Source: an uncultured Chromatiaceae bacterium (GTDB lineage: Bacteria; Pseudomonadota; Gammaproteobacteria; DRLM01). From it: a DNA stretch of 64,000 bases. The notes under the pieces are model-generated. The model ran no database searches, had not been told where the DNA came from, and was given only the letters and a program-made list of their open reading frames with translations. How positions within the stretch are numbered: position 1 is the first letter of the stretch; every line of letters starts with the position of its first letter. Positions 37,198 through 44,619 of the stretch are shown one piece after another. Location of the stretch: contig CALZJG010000122.1 of assembly GCA_945787555.1 (NCBI GenBank), positions 116,732-180,731 of the forward strand. The letters are read 5' to 3'. The position numbers were made by a program, and so were the translations under genes.

Positions 37198-38168
37198 TAC
37201 ACCGTCGCCTCCTCGCGCAAGGCGGCGCCGAAGGTAAAGAAATGGCGCGCCTGCCAGTCGTCGGGCGGATGGGTGTCGACATCGACGAATTCGCTCAGGT
37301 CCAGCTGCGTGACTTCCACGCCCAAATTGATATGCAGTTGTTCTCCCAGTGTCGTGGTATCTCCATGGGTGGGCGCCAGTACCACATGGCGGATGGGCGC
37401 TTGGCGGAAATGACTTTCGTAGTAGTCCAGCGAGCGCTGGATCTCCAATACCACTTGGTCCATGGCGCTGGCGCGTTGCGCCGCATCGGTGAAATGCTCC
37501 CAACCGACGCTCAAGTTGCGGCTCAAATACAATTCACCGCGGCGCGTCAGCGTCACCAAGCCGCCTTCGCTTTGCAAGGACAACACCGCGACGCCGTTAC
37601 TATCTTGGGGCAATAGTGCGGCGATATTGCGCTGCGCCATTTCGACGATGTCCACGACTTGTATATTCACGCCGGCGTGGGTTAACAGTTCTATGCGTTG
37701 GCGCAGGGCCGCGTTGCGGGCGGCGACCACATACACTTGGCGACCTTGCCGGGTGCCTGAGGAGCCGGGAATCTCAAATGTATCCAGGGTGATGTCATCG
37801 ATAGGCGCATCGATCAGATCCTTGATGCGCCAGCGCAGCGCGGCGGCCAGCTCTTGTTTGGGAACGTCGGGCGCTTCGGTGGCCAACAACTTATAGTCGG
37901 TGTCGTTGAGCAAGGTGGTGCAGTGCGCGCGCTGCAGATGCAGACGCTTGGCGAGGAGACGCAGGACGTCGAAAGGTGTGCCGGCACCGGCGTAAGGGTG
38001 CCAATCACAGGCCAGCAAGGTCGGGCGTCGAGCGCTGTCGCGGGCAACCCGCAGCACGGCTATGCCGGTAGCTTCCACGCCCACGGCCACCAAGCCCGCT
38101 GCGGGCTTGTTATGTAACAAAGAGGAAAACAGAACGAACCTCCATGATCTCTCGCGTCTCGTATCCAT
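37197..38168 (-). CDS. mshI: MshI (PilM-like actin-fold protein)
   Basis: 323 residues from the ATG at 38168; an upstream in-frame extension to 38192 is less likely. The actin/FtsA-like fold of PilM is indicated by VGVEATGIAVLRVAR, AAALRWRIKDLIDAPIDDITLD and LEIQRSLDYYESHFR. Cytoplasmic protein that binds the N-terminal peptide of the PilN-like protein encoded next. mshI starts 140 bases after the end of the minor pilin gene. Confidence 0.88.
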   Translation of the reverse strand: MDTRRERSWRFVLFSSLLHNKPAAGLVAVGVEATGIAVLRVARDSARRPTLLACDWHPYAGAGTPFDVLRLLAKRLHLQRAHCTTLLNDTDYKLLATEAPDVPKQELAAALRWRIKDLIDAPIDDITLDTFEIPGSSGTRQGRQVYVVAARNAALRQRIELLTHAGVNIQVVDIVEMAQRNIAALLPQDSNGVAVLSLQSEGGLVTLTRRGELYLSRNLSVGWEHFTDAAQRASAMDQVVLEIQRSLDYYESHFRQAPIRHVVLAPTHGDTTTLGEQLHINLGVEVTQLDLSEFVDVDTHPPDDWQARHFFTFGAALREEATV

Positions 38169-38307
38169 GTATGCCCCACGTCCGCACGGCATGCGTACAC
38201 GGACGTCCCACAGGGATATCGGCCACCGTGGCGCGCAGCTTGAATTAGTGTGCTATTTGCAGCGGCCCTAGGATGCGTGGGGAAAATTGCGCTCAAACGC
38301 TCACTGA

Positions 38308-39300
38308 TTACGGGGTCACTTCGCGCCAGGAGACGGCGCCGGTGCTGGCCGGACCTGGCGCGCCCAGCACCACTTCATCGAATTGCACGATAGCCGCTCG
38401 ACGTTGGGGGCCGCCGCCGTTCTTGGTGCGGTTCTGCAAGTCGTAACCCAAACGGATGGCGGTGAGGCTGGTCCCGGCCGGAACCGTCCAGTTTATGGTG
38501 GGGGCGGCAGTCCAGGCGGGTGTCTGATTGGAGCAGTCGGACCACACCCGATAGATGGTGCCATTGGCGGCCACCAGATCAAGGAACATATGCAGATGAT
38601 CGGGGTTGGGTCTACCGCGGAGCTTCTTGTGCCAGAAATCGAGGGTAATGTTGCTGCCCGCACTGATGGGCGCGCTCAACGTGCGTTGCCGATACCCGGT
38701 CAGGCGACCACCCGGAAGTACGAAAGGATCGGTCTCGGCCCGAAAGGAGCCACCCGTCGAGCCGGGGGCATCGTCGCCGGGGTCGTGGAAGACGCTGCCG
38801 TCGTTGGAAGCCACGGTGGTATTGTCCACCGCGGGCGGACATTCCTGGTTGAACGTATCGCCGCTGGGCCCACTGGTGTTCCAGTCGGCGATATCCTCGA
38901 AGGGCTCGACAATACCGGCGCCGCCGCTTTGCGCGATGACCTCCGTCGTGCGCAGCACATCGCCGCCGCTGCTGGCGACCCTGCCGAGGCTGGCAATGCG
39001 CTTCTGTCCGGCGGGCAGCGGATTACCCGCGCCGTCGGTGTTGCTGACGGTGACGGTGAAATCCCCGGCGCCGAAGCCTACCGGCCCCTCGCCGGGATAA
39101 GTGGCGGGGGCCAGCGACCATTGCCGGATCCCCCGTTCCAAGCCGGATTCGGCGATGAATAAGGCCTCGGTGCTGCGCGCGTGATCCACTTGGCCGCTGA
39201 CGCTGCCTACCATCATATTGACCAAGGCGGCGGCCAAACCGCTCATGACGACGATCAGCACCACGGTGACGATGAGTAGGGACCCGCGCTGGTGCTTCAT
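38308..39300 (-). CDS. MshP/PilX-like minor pilin with C-terminal beta-sandwich domain
   Basis: 330 residues. The N-terminus is MKHQRGSLLIVTVVLIVVMSGL, a PilX-like prepilin-like leader (RG then hydrophobic helix). Residues 40-120 contain the usual FIAESGLERGI and a short pilin head. From about residue 128 there is an extra module of about 200 residues (EPFEDIADWN, ITLDFWHKKLRG, LHMFLDLVAANGTIYRVW, IVQFDEVVLG) with the look of a carbohydrate-binding or MAM-type jelly roll. The usual PilX/MshP is about 150-200 residues, so this seems a fusion. Overlaps the upstream mshO-like gene by four bases. May act at the pilus tip as an adhesin; inference. Confidence 0.75.
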   Translation of the reverse strand: MKHQRGSLLIVTVVLIVVMSGLAAALVNMMVGSVSGQVDHARSTEALFIAESGLERGIRQWSLAPATYPGEGPVGFGAGDFTVTVSNTDGAGNPLPAGQKRIASLGRVASSGGDVLRTTEVIAQSGGAGIVEPFEDIADWNTSGPSGDTFNQECPPAVDNTTVASNDGSVFHDPGDDAPGSTGGSFRAETDPFVLPGGRLTGYRQRTLSAPISAGSNITLDFWHKKLRGRPNPDHLHMFLDLVAANGTIYRVWSDCSNQTPAWTAAPTINWTVPAGTSLTAIRLGYDLQNRTKNGGGPQRRAAIVQFDEVVLGAPGPASTGAVSWREVTP

Positions 39301-39800
39301 GGGAAACTCCTCGGCCGCACCAAGCCGCGTACGTTGTAATTGCTACCGTTGCGTGTCACGGTGAAACTCACGCCGATATAAAAGACTTGAGTGGCATCGG
39401 CGGCGAGGGTTTTACCGTCGCGCTGCAGATAGGAGAACGCCAGCCCGGCGATACCGTCGGCCAACGGCACCCCGTTGCGATTCAAGGCGCCGCCCGCCAG
39501 GGCATAGCTGATGGTGGTGCCGGCGAGGGTGGTGAAGGTGATCTGGTTGGCCGGCGCGATGATCAAATCAGCGGCGCTGGGGCTGCGTACCGTACGTAGT
39601 TCACGGGTGAGGCGTTCTAAGGCATAGCGGCCTTGCCATTCGGCTTCACTGCTGTCGCGGCCGGTGAAATAGCTGTTGAAACCCGCGCTCAGCAGGGTGC
39701 TGCCGATACCGGCGAGCATCGCCAGGAGCACGATGACCAAGACCATCTCCAGCAGCGAGAAACCGCGTTGCGAAGAGATGAGACGGGTTCGGGTCTGCAT
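39297..39800 (-). CDS. MshO-like minor pilin
   Basis: 167 residues from the ATG at 39800; an in-frame TTG (39818) overlapping the previous stop is an alternative. Type IV prepilin leader and helix: SSQRGFSLLEMVLVIVLLAM with cleavage between Gly and Phe. A pilin head follows (EWQGRYALERLTRELRTVR). Coupled to neighbours by overlaps. Likely initiates or caps the pilus with the other minor pilins. Confidence 0.82.
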   Translation of the reverse strand: MQTRTRLISSQRGFSLLEMVLVIVLLAMLAGIGSTLLSAGFNSYFTGRDSSEAEWQGRYALERLTRELRTVRSPSAADLIIAPANQITFTTLAGTTISYALAGGALNRNGVPLADGIAGLAFSYLQRDGKTLAADATQVFYIGVSFTVTRNGSNYNVRGLVRPRSFP

Positions 39801-39814
39801 CAGTTCGCCCCCGC

Positions 39815-40216
39815 TCAATAATCCGCCACTAAGGCGCTGAGTTGCGCGTTGCCGCGCCCGCTGACCGTGACGGTGATGACTTTGTAATTGGCATCACCGC
39901 CCCAAGCGCCGGCCAGATTGGTGGTGACCACATAGCCGGCGGGGATGGCGCTGCAGGTGGCATGCGTGGCCGGGGGCGCGGAGGTGCAGGGATCGAAGTT
40001 GGCGGCGCCGAAGCCGGCAAAGCCCACGGCGTGTTTCTGCGCCAGGATCAGTTCCAGGCGTTCTTGTGCCAATTGGGCCGAGCGCACGCTGCGTTCACGT
40101 TCACCGGCGCCCAGCAGCGCGGCGCTGAAAGCGCTGAACAAGGCCACCCCCATCAGACCCACCACCATGATGAAGATCAGTAATTCAATGAGGCTAAAGC
40201 CGCGGACCCGGTTCAT
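39815..40216 (-). CDS. mshD: MshD-like minor pilin
   Basis: 133 residues with a short six-residue prepilin leader: MNRVRG then FSLIELLIFIMVVGLMGVAL. The head carries a predicted disulfide pair (DPCTSAPPATHATCSAIP). Start overlaps the mshC stop by four bases. Confidence 0.82.
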   Translation of the reverse strand: MNRVRGFSLIELLIFIMVVGLMGVALFSAFSAALLGAGERERSVRSAQLAQERLELILAQKHAVGFAGFGAANFDPCTSAPPATHATCSAIPAGYVVTTNLAGAWGGDANYKVITVTVSGRGNAQLSALVADY

Positions 40217-40692
40217 GGTATGAGGGTCCTGCCAGTGTCACGGCTGACGCGTACGCTGCGCGTGTCGCTGCCGCTATTCAAGGTAACCACGGCATCGACG
40301 GCCAACGGTGTGCCGGGGGTAGCGGCGTCCACATAAGGTCGCCCGTTACCGTCGAATACCAAAAAGCCGAGGCTGCTGCTCAAGGTCACATTCGTGGCAA
40401 GCAGCACATCAGCCACACCGCTGGCGGGATGGGGAAACGAGATGGCACCGTCGGCGCTGCTGATCCAATAGCGGTCGATAGCGAAGTTGATGCGATAACG
40501 TTGCCCGCGCGTCATGGCCAAGGATTGCGTGTAGCGGATATCGCTGAGCAGTTGATCGGCCTGCGCCGAGACACTGATGGTCGCGCCCGGCCAGCGGATG
40601 ATGAACGCGCCGGCGAGGAGGCTCACCAGCAGCAGCACGGTGACCAGTTCCACCAGGGAATAGCCTTGCATGCGGCACTGTCCTGTCAGCAT
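40213..40692 (-). CDS. mshC: MshC-like minor pilin (GspH-type)
   Basis: 159 residues from the ATG at 40692, preceded by AGGTGAAC. This gives a leader of 10 residues (MLTGQCRMQG) and then YSLVELVTVLLLVSLLAGAF; the alternative ATG at 40671 would leave only three leader residues. Cleavage would be Gly-Tyr rather than the usual Gly-Phe. The head is GspH/FimT-like (LLSDIRYTQSLAMTRGQRYRI). Follows a terminator-like hairpin that separates it from mshA. Confidence 0.82.
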   Translation of the reverse strand: MLTGQCRMQGYSLVELVTVLLLVSLLAGAFIIRWPGATISVSAQADQLLSDIRYTQSLAMTRGQRYRINFAIDRYWISSADGAISFPHPASGVADVLLATNVTLSSSLGFLVFDGNGRPYVDAATPGTPLAVDAVVTLNSGSDTRSVRVSRDTGRTLIP

Positions 40693-40716
40693 GTTCACCT
40701 GGTTCTGTTCCAAAGA

Positions 40717-40748
40717 AAGATGCCCGCGTGCAGGCACGCGGGCATCTT
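40717..40748 (-). terminator. Intercistronic hairpin between mshA and mshC
   Basis: AAGATGCCCGCGTGC (40717-40731) is fully complementary to GCACGCGGGCATCTT (40734-40748); with a four-base loop the stem is about 14 pairs. On the minus strand it is followed by TTCTTTGG, a short T-rich tract. It lies 20 bases after the mshA stop and upstream of mshC. Expected effect is partial termination or 3' protection so that the major pilin is made in excess. Confidence 0.75.
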
Positions 40749-40768
40749 GGGCTCTATCTCGTTACAGC

Positions 40769-41152
40769 TTAGCTCGCATTATCGACACGAATCGCCCGGA
40801 AGTTCGCGCTGCTGGCATTGGGACCGGTGAGCGCGCAGACCTGCGAGGCGCCCTCGGCCATTGCACTCATGTCGACCGCCGTAATGGCGTAACCCGCAGG
40901 CAGACCGCCTTCCAAGAGTACCGAGGAATCGGTGCAGTTGGCCACGTTATCGCCGGCGGTGGCGGTGGCTTTTTCCTTGGCGAAGTTCATCACCGAGGCA
41001 GAACCCAATGAGCCGGCCATCGATTCAGTGGCGGCGACTTGTGCCTCACCGGATAAGTCTACGAATTTGGGTACCGCTACGGCCGCGAGTATGCCCAGGA
41101 TGACGATGACCAAGACCAGCTCGATCAAGGTGAAGCCTGACTGCTTTTTCAT
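40769..41152 (-). CDS. mshA: Major pilin MshA-like (type IVa/MSHA)
   Basis: 127 residues from the ATG at 41152 (GAAGGAGTTATC upstream is a strong ribosome site). Leader MKKQSG then FTLIELVLVIVILGILAAVA, the most canonical prepilin in the cluster, with the Glu at +5. MSHA-type features are the VPKFVDLSGEAQ segment and a head disulfide pair (NVANCTDSS and SQVCALTG). Longer upstream in-frame sequence is not part of the protein. Flanked by hairpins on both sides, consistent with separate high expression. Confidence 0.92.
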   Translation of the reverse strand: MKKQSGFTLIELVLVIVILGILAAVAVPKFVDLSGEAQVAATESMAGSLGSASVMNFAKEKATATAGDNVANCTDSSVLLEGGLPAGYAITAVDMSAMAEGASQVCALTGPNASSANFRAIRVDNAS

Positions 41153-41525
41153 GATAACTCCTTCACTGTTACTAATATGTTGATGATTGGCAGCCTGTGG
41201 GTGCTCGCGACACCGCCGTTTTCCGGGCAAATCCGTTTTGCAGCGGCCCGCACTAGGGTTAGCGGGCCTGGTGTGCCACATTAGCTGGACGTACTAGTGA
41301 TCGACCGTGGCTAAGCAAACTTTAGAACTAATTCACAGATTTCCGGCAAGAAACGGGTGGAAACTAGGGTAGTGCTCGCCATCGACATTGGGTCTTCAAT
41401 ACGAGGATTATTTCAGGTCAAGTTGGTGCGCCGGCGACTCCCTGGCGTGATTACGTCAGGATGTTGGGGAGCGCTCACTCGCACCCCGACCGACCATTAA
41501 CTCCGATTCTTTACGACGCACGGCA
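41153..41525. other. Leader and promoter region of mshA
   Basis: 373 bases between mshG and mshA. It holds a small hairpin (GGCCCGC at 41245-41251 with GCGGGCC at 41262-41268). I looked for a sigma-54-type promoter on the minus strand, found TGGCAC but no properly spaced TTGC, and do not call one. Confidence 0.4.
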
Positions 41526-42755
41526 CTAGTGCTTGCTGAAAGCCACGGAGCCCAAGTCCCACATGGGCAGGAACACGCCCAGGGCCAGGATCAGTACAAT
41601 GACCCCCATGGCCGCGAGCAAGACCGGCTCGATGGCGCTGCTTAGGTACTTGAGCTGATAGTCCACTTCACGCTCGTAGTATTCACCCACTTCGTTCAGC
41701 AAGCGATCCACGGCGCCGGTTTGTTCGCCGACCTGGATCATTTGCAGCACCAGAGGCGGAAACAAGCCGGTGGTGGTGGCGGTGTGAGTGATCGATTCGC
41801 CGCGCTCGACGCCTTCGCGCATGGCAGCGACGCGCTCGGCGAGGTATTGGTTGTCCACCGCATTGGTGACCACGCGCATGGCCTGCCCCCAAGGCACGCC
41901 GCTGTGCACGCAAATGGCCAAGGCGCGCGCGAAGCGACCCATGGTGGCGCGATAGAGGATGTTGCCCACCACGGGTAGGTGCAGTTTGAAGCGATGCCAC
42001 ACCCGTCGTCCCGCCTCGGTCGAAGTGTAGACGCGTGCTCCGTAGAGCGCCCCGCCTAGCGCCAACAGCATCAACCACCAGTAACTCAGCGTGAAGTTGG
42101 AAGTGGCGATCAGCATTCGGGTGGGCAGGGGCAGATCGGCGCCGAAACGCGCAAATACTTGCGCGAAGGAGGGAATCACGAACAGGTTGATAACGAATAC
42201 GGCAGCCACAATGGCGACGATAATGATGAGGGGATAACGCATGGCGGCGCGGATGCGCTCGCGCGTGTCACGCTCTTGCTCCAGATAAGACACCAGTTGC
42301 AGGAAGCTTTCCGGTAAGCGGCCGCTGGCTTCACCGATTTCGATGATGCTGACATACAACGAGGGAAACACCTCGGGGTGGCGACGTAGGGCGGCGCTCA
42401 GGCTTTGACCCGCATCGAGATCATCGCGGACCTCGCCGATGACCTGGCCCAAGCGTTCGCTTGGCGTCGAATCACGCAAGCCCTGCAGGGATTCGAGTAT
42501 CGGCACGCCGGCGCGTACCAGAGTGTACATTTGGCGCGAGAAAAAAATCAGATCAATGAGCGCGACCCGGCGGCCGGGCAGAAACTGGCGTAGCGTGGTC
42601 AGCGCATCTTCTTCCACGCTGGTGGTTTGGATGTCGATGGGAATAATCTGGTTGTCGCTGAGAAAGCCGGCCACGGCATCGGCGCTCTCAGCTTCCAAGC
42701 GCCCTTGCACTTCCTCACCTTGTCCGTCGCGACCGCGGAATTGATACAGCGCCAC
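41526..42755 (-). CDS. mshG: MSHA inner-membrane platform protein MshG (GspF/PilC family)
   Basis: 409 residues. It starts with MALYQFRGRDGQGEEVQGRLEAESADAVAG-like family sequence and contains two homologous GspF domains, each with FSRQMYTLVRAGVPILESL-type and GRFARALAICVHSGVPWGQA segments, and three membrane segments ending VLLAAMGVIVLILALGVFLPMW. It couples ATPase rotation to pilin loading. mshE is three bases upstream. Confidence 0.94.
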   Translation of the reverse strand: MALYQFRGRDGQGEEVQGRLEAESADAVAGFLSDNQIIPIDIQTTSVEEDALTTLRQFLPGRRVALIDLIFFSRQMYTLVRAGVPILESLQGLRDSTPSERLGQVIGEVRDDLDAGQSLSAALRRHPEVFPSLYVSIIEIGEASGRLPESFLQLVSYLEQERDTRERIRAAMRYPLIIIVAIVAAVFVINLFVIPSFAQVFARFGADLPLPTRMLIATSNFTLSYWWLMLLALGGALYGARVYTSTEAGRRVWHRFKLHLPVVGNILYRATMGRFARALAICVHSGVPWGQAMRVVTNAVDNQYLAERVAAMREGVERGESITHTATTTGLFPPLVLQMIQVGEQTGAVDRLLNEVGEYYEREVDYQLKYLSSAIEPVLLAAMGVIVLILALGVFLPMWDLGSVAFSKH

Positions 42756-42758
42756 GCT

Positions 42759-44468
42759 CTAATCCTCCATGCCGAAGCTCACTCGCACCACTTCGTCGAC
42801 GGTGGTCAGCCCCTGGGCGGCCAGTTGGATAGCGCTGTGACGCAGGCTTTGATAGCCGGGTTGTTGCACGGCGAGCCTGGCGAAGCTGGTGAGATCGTTG
42901 TTGTGCAGCGCCTCGGCGAGTTCGCCGCTGATCTCCATCAGTTCGTATATGCCGATGCGACCGTGGTAACCCGAGTCATTGCAATAGGTGCAACCCTTGC
43001 CACGCATGAAGGTGATTTCCGTGGCCATACCGCCGAGTTCGTGGCCAAGGAGGATTTGGGTATTGGTGTCGAGCGGCTCGGGCTCGGTGCAGTTCTCGCA
43101 AATGCGCCGCACCAACCGTTGTGATAACACGCCGCGCAGCGCGCCGGCGATGAGATAGGGCTCGGCGCCCATGTCCACCAAGCGCAAGGTGCTGGAGATG
43201 GCGTCGTTGGTGTGCAAGGTGGAAAGCACTAAGTGGCCGGTCATGGAGGTGCGCAGGCCAATACTGGCGGTCTCAGCATCGCGCATTTCGCCGACCAGCA
43301 CGATGTCAGGATCCTGGCGCAGCATCGAACGCAGCACGCGCGCGAAACTCAGATCAATCTTGGTATTGACTTGCACTTGATTCACACCCGGTAAGCGATA
43401 TTCCACCGGATCCTCGACGGTGATGATTTTCACCGAGGGGTTGTTCAATTCCTTGAGCATGGAGTACAGCGTGGTGGTCTTACCGCTGCCGGTGGGACCG
43501 GTGACCAGCACCAGCCCGTGCGGGCTGTGGATGAGGCGCCGCAAACGCGTGAGCATGTGGCCGGGGATGCCGAGCTGCGCCAAATCCAGGATGCCGGCTG
43601 ATTGATTGAGTAAACGCATGACCGCCGATTCACCGAATTCGACTGGTAGAGTCGACAAACGCACGTCGACGTTCTTGTCCTGGATATGGATGTGAAAGCG
43701 CCCATCCTGCGGCACGCGCTTTTCGGAGATGTCCAGCTTGGCCATCAGCTTCAAGCGCGACAGCAAGGCATCGGCGATACGCCGTTCGGCAGTGGTTTGT
43801 ACTTGCATGACACCGTCGATGCGAAAGCGGATGCGCAGATCGTGCTCTTCGGGTTCGATGTGAATGTCCGAGGCATTGACCTGCACCGCGTCCTCGAACA
43901 TGGTTTGCAGCAAGCGCACCACCGGCGCATCGGCGATGGCATCGGCGAGCGCGCGGTTGGCCAGCGTGCCGTCGTTGGCCGACATTTGTTGTTCGAGCTG
44001 GGCCGCGAAGCCGCTGATTTCGGTGGTGCGACGATAGACGGTGTCGATGGCCTTAAGCAGATCGGCCTCTTTTACCACCGCCAGCTTGAGGGGTCGTTGG
44101 ACGATGCGTGCAACTTCGTCATAAGCGAAGATGTTGGTGGGATCGGCCATGCCGATCAACACCCCCTCGGGGTCTTCTTCCAGTGCGATGACGCGAAAGC
44201 GGCGCGCTTGCACTTCGGGGATCAGGCGTACGGTGTCGGGTTTGACTTCGCGGCGTCGCACATCGATGTAATCGATGTTGAGCTGACGGGCGAGGAAATC
44301 CATTAGTTGCTCTTCGCTGAGGTAGCCCTGGTCGATGAGCACCCGCCCGAGTTTGTGGCCCGAACTCTGCTGCGTTTCCAGAGCCGCGCTCAGTTGTTCT
44401 TGGGTGATGACCTGGTGCTCGACGAGCAGGTCACCTAAGCGGATCTTCTTCGGTCGTGCCAGTGCCAT
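42759..44468 (-). CDS. mshE: MSHA extension ATPase MshE (GspE/PilB family)
   Basis: About 569 residues from the ATG at 44468; an ATG three codons upstream is equally possible. The N-terminal MshEN domain has two 24-residue c-di-GMP-binding motifs: RLGDLLVEHQVITQEQL onward with the final Q at about 32, and KLGRVLIDQGYLSEEQL onward. The catalytic domain has Walker A GPTGSGKTTTLYS, Asp box, Walker B DIVLVGEMRD and a tetracysteine zinc site (CENC and CTYC). Powers pilus polymerisation; MshE homologues are activated by c-di-GMP. The first motif has Gln where the consensus has Gly. Confidence 0.95.
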   Translation of the reverse strand: MALARPKKIRLGDLLVEHQVITQEQLSAALETQQSSGHKLGRVLIDQGYLSEEQLMDFLARQLNIDYIDVRRREVKPDTVRLIPEVQARRFRVIALEEDPEGVLIGMADPTNIFAYDEVARIVQRPLKLAVVKEADLLKAIDTVYRRTTEISGFAAQLEQQMSANDGTLANRALADAIADAPVVRLLQTMFEDAVQVNASDIHIEPEEHDLRIRFRIDGVMQVQTTAERRIADALLSRLKLMAKLDISEKRVPQDGRFHIHIQDKNVDVRLSTLPVEFGESAVMRLLNQSAGILDLAQLGIPGHMLTRLRRLIHSPHGLVLVTGPTGSGKTTTLYSMLKELNNPSVKIITVEDPVEYRLPGVNQVQVNTKIDLSFARVLRSMLRQDPDIVLVGEMRDAETASIGLRTSMTGHLVLSTLHTNDAISSTLRLVDMGAEPYLIAGALRGVLSQRLVRRICENCTEPEPLDTNTQILLGHELGGMATEITFMRGKGCTYCNDSGYHGRIGIYELMEISGELAEALHNNDLTSFARLAVQQPGYQSLRHSAIQLAAQGLTTVDEVVRVSFGMED

Positions 44469-44619
44469 CCTTACCATCCAGCGTCAGTGCGGGGCGCGCC
44501 TAGATTGCGTCGCGTCGCGTCGCGAACGGGACAGCCGCGGATGGGGGAAATAGGCTATGGAAACGCCCCCGGCGCGGCTGTTCCTGTCTGAGGGATAACG
44601 GACGGGTGGCGACTTTTCT

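Noticed and set aside
41153..41525. Sigma-54 promoter for the major pilin gene
   Set aside because: A TGGCAC element exists on the minus strand, but no TTGC-type -12 element is at the required spacing.
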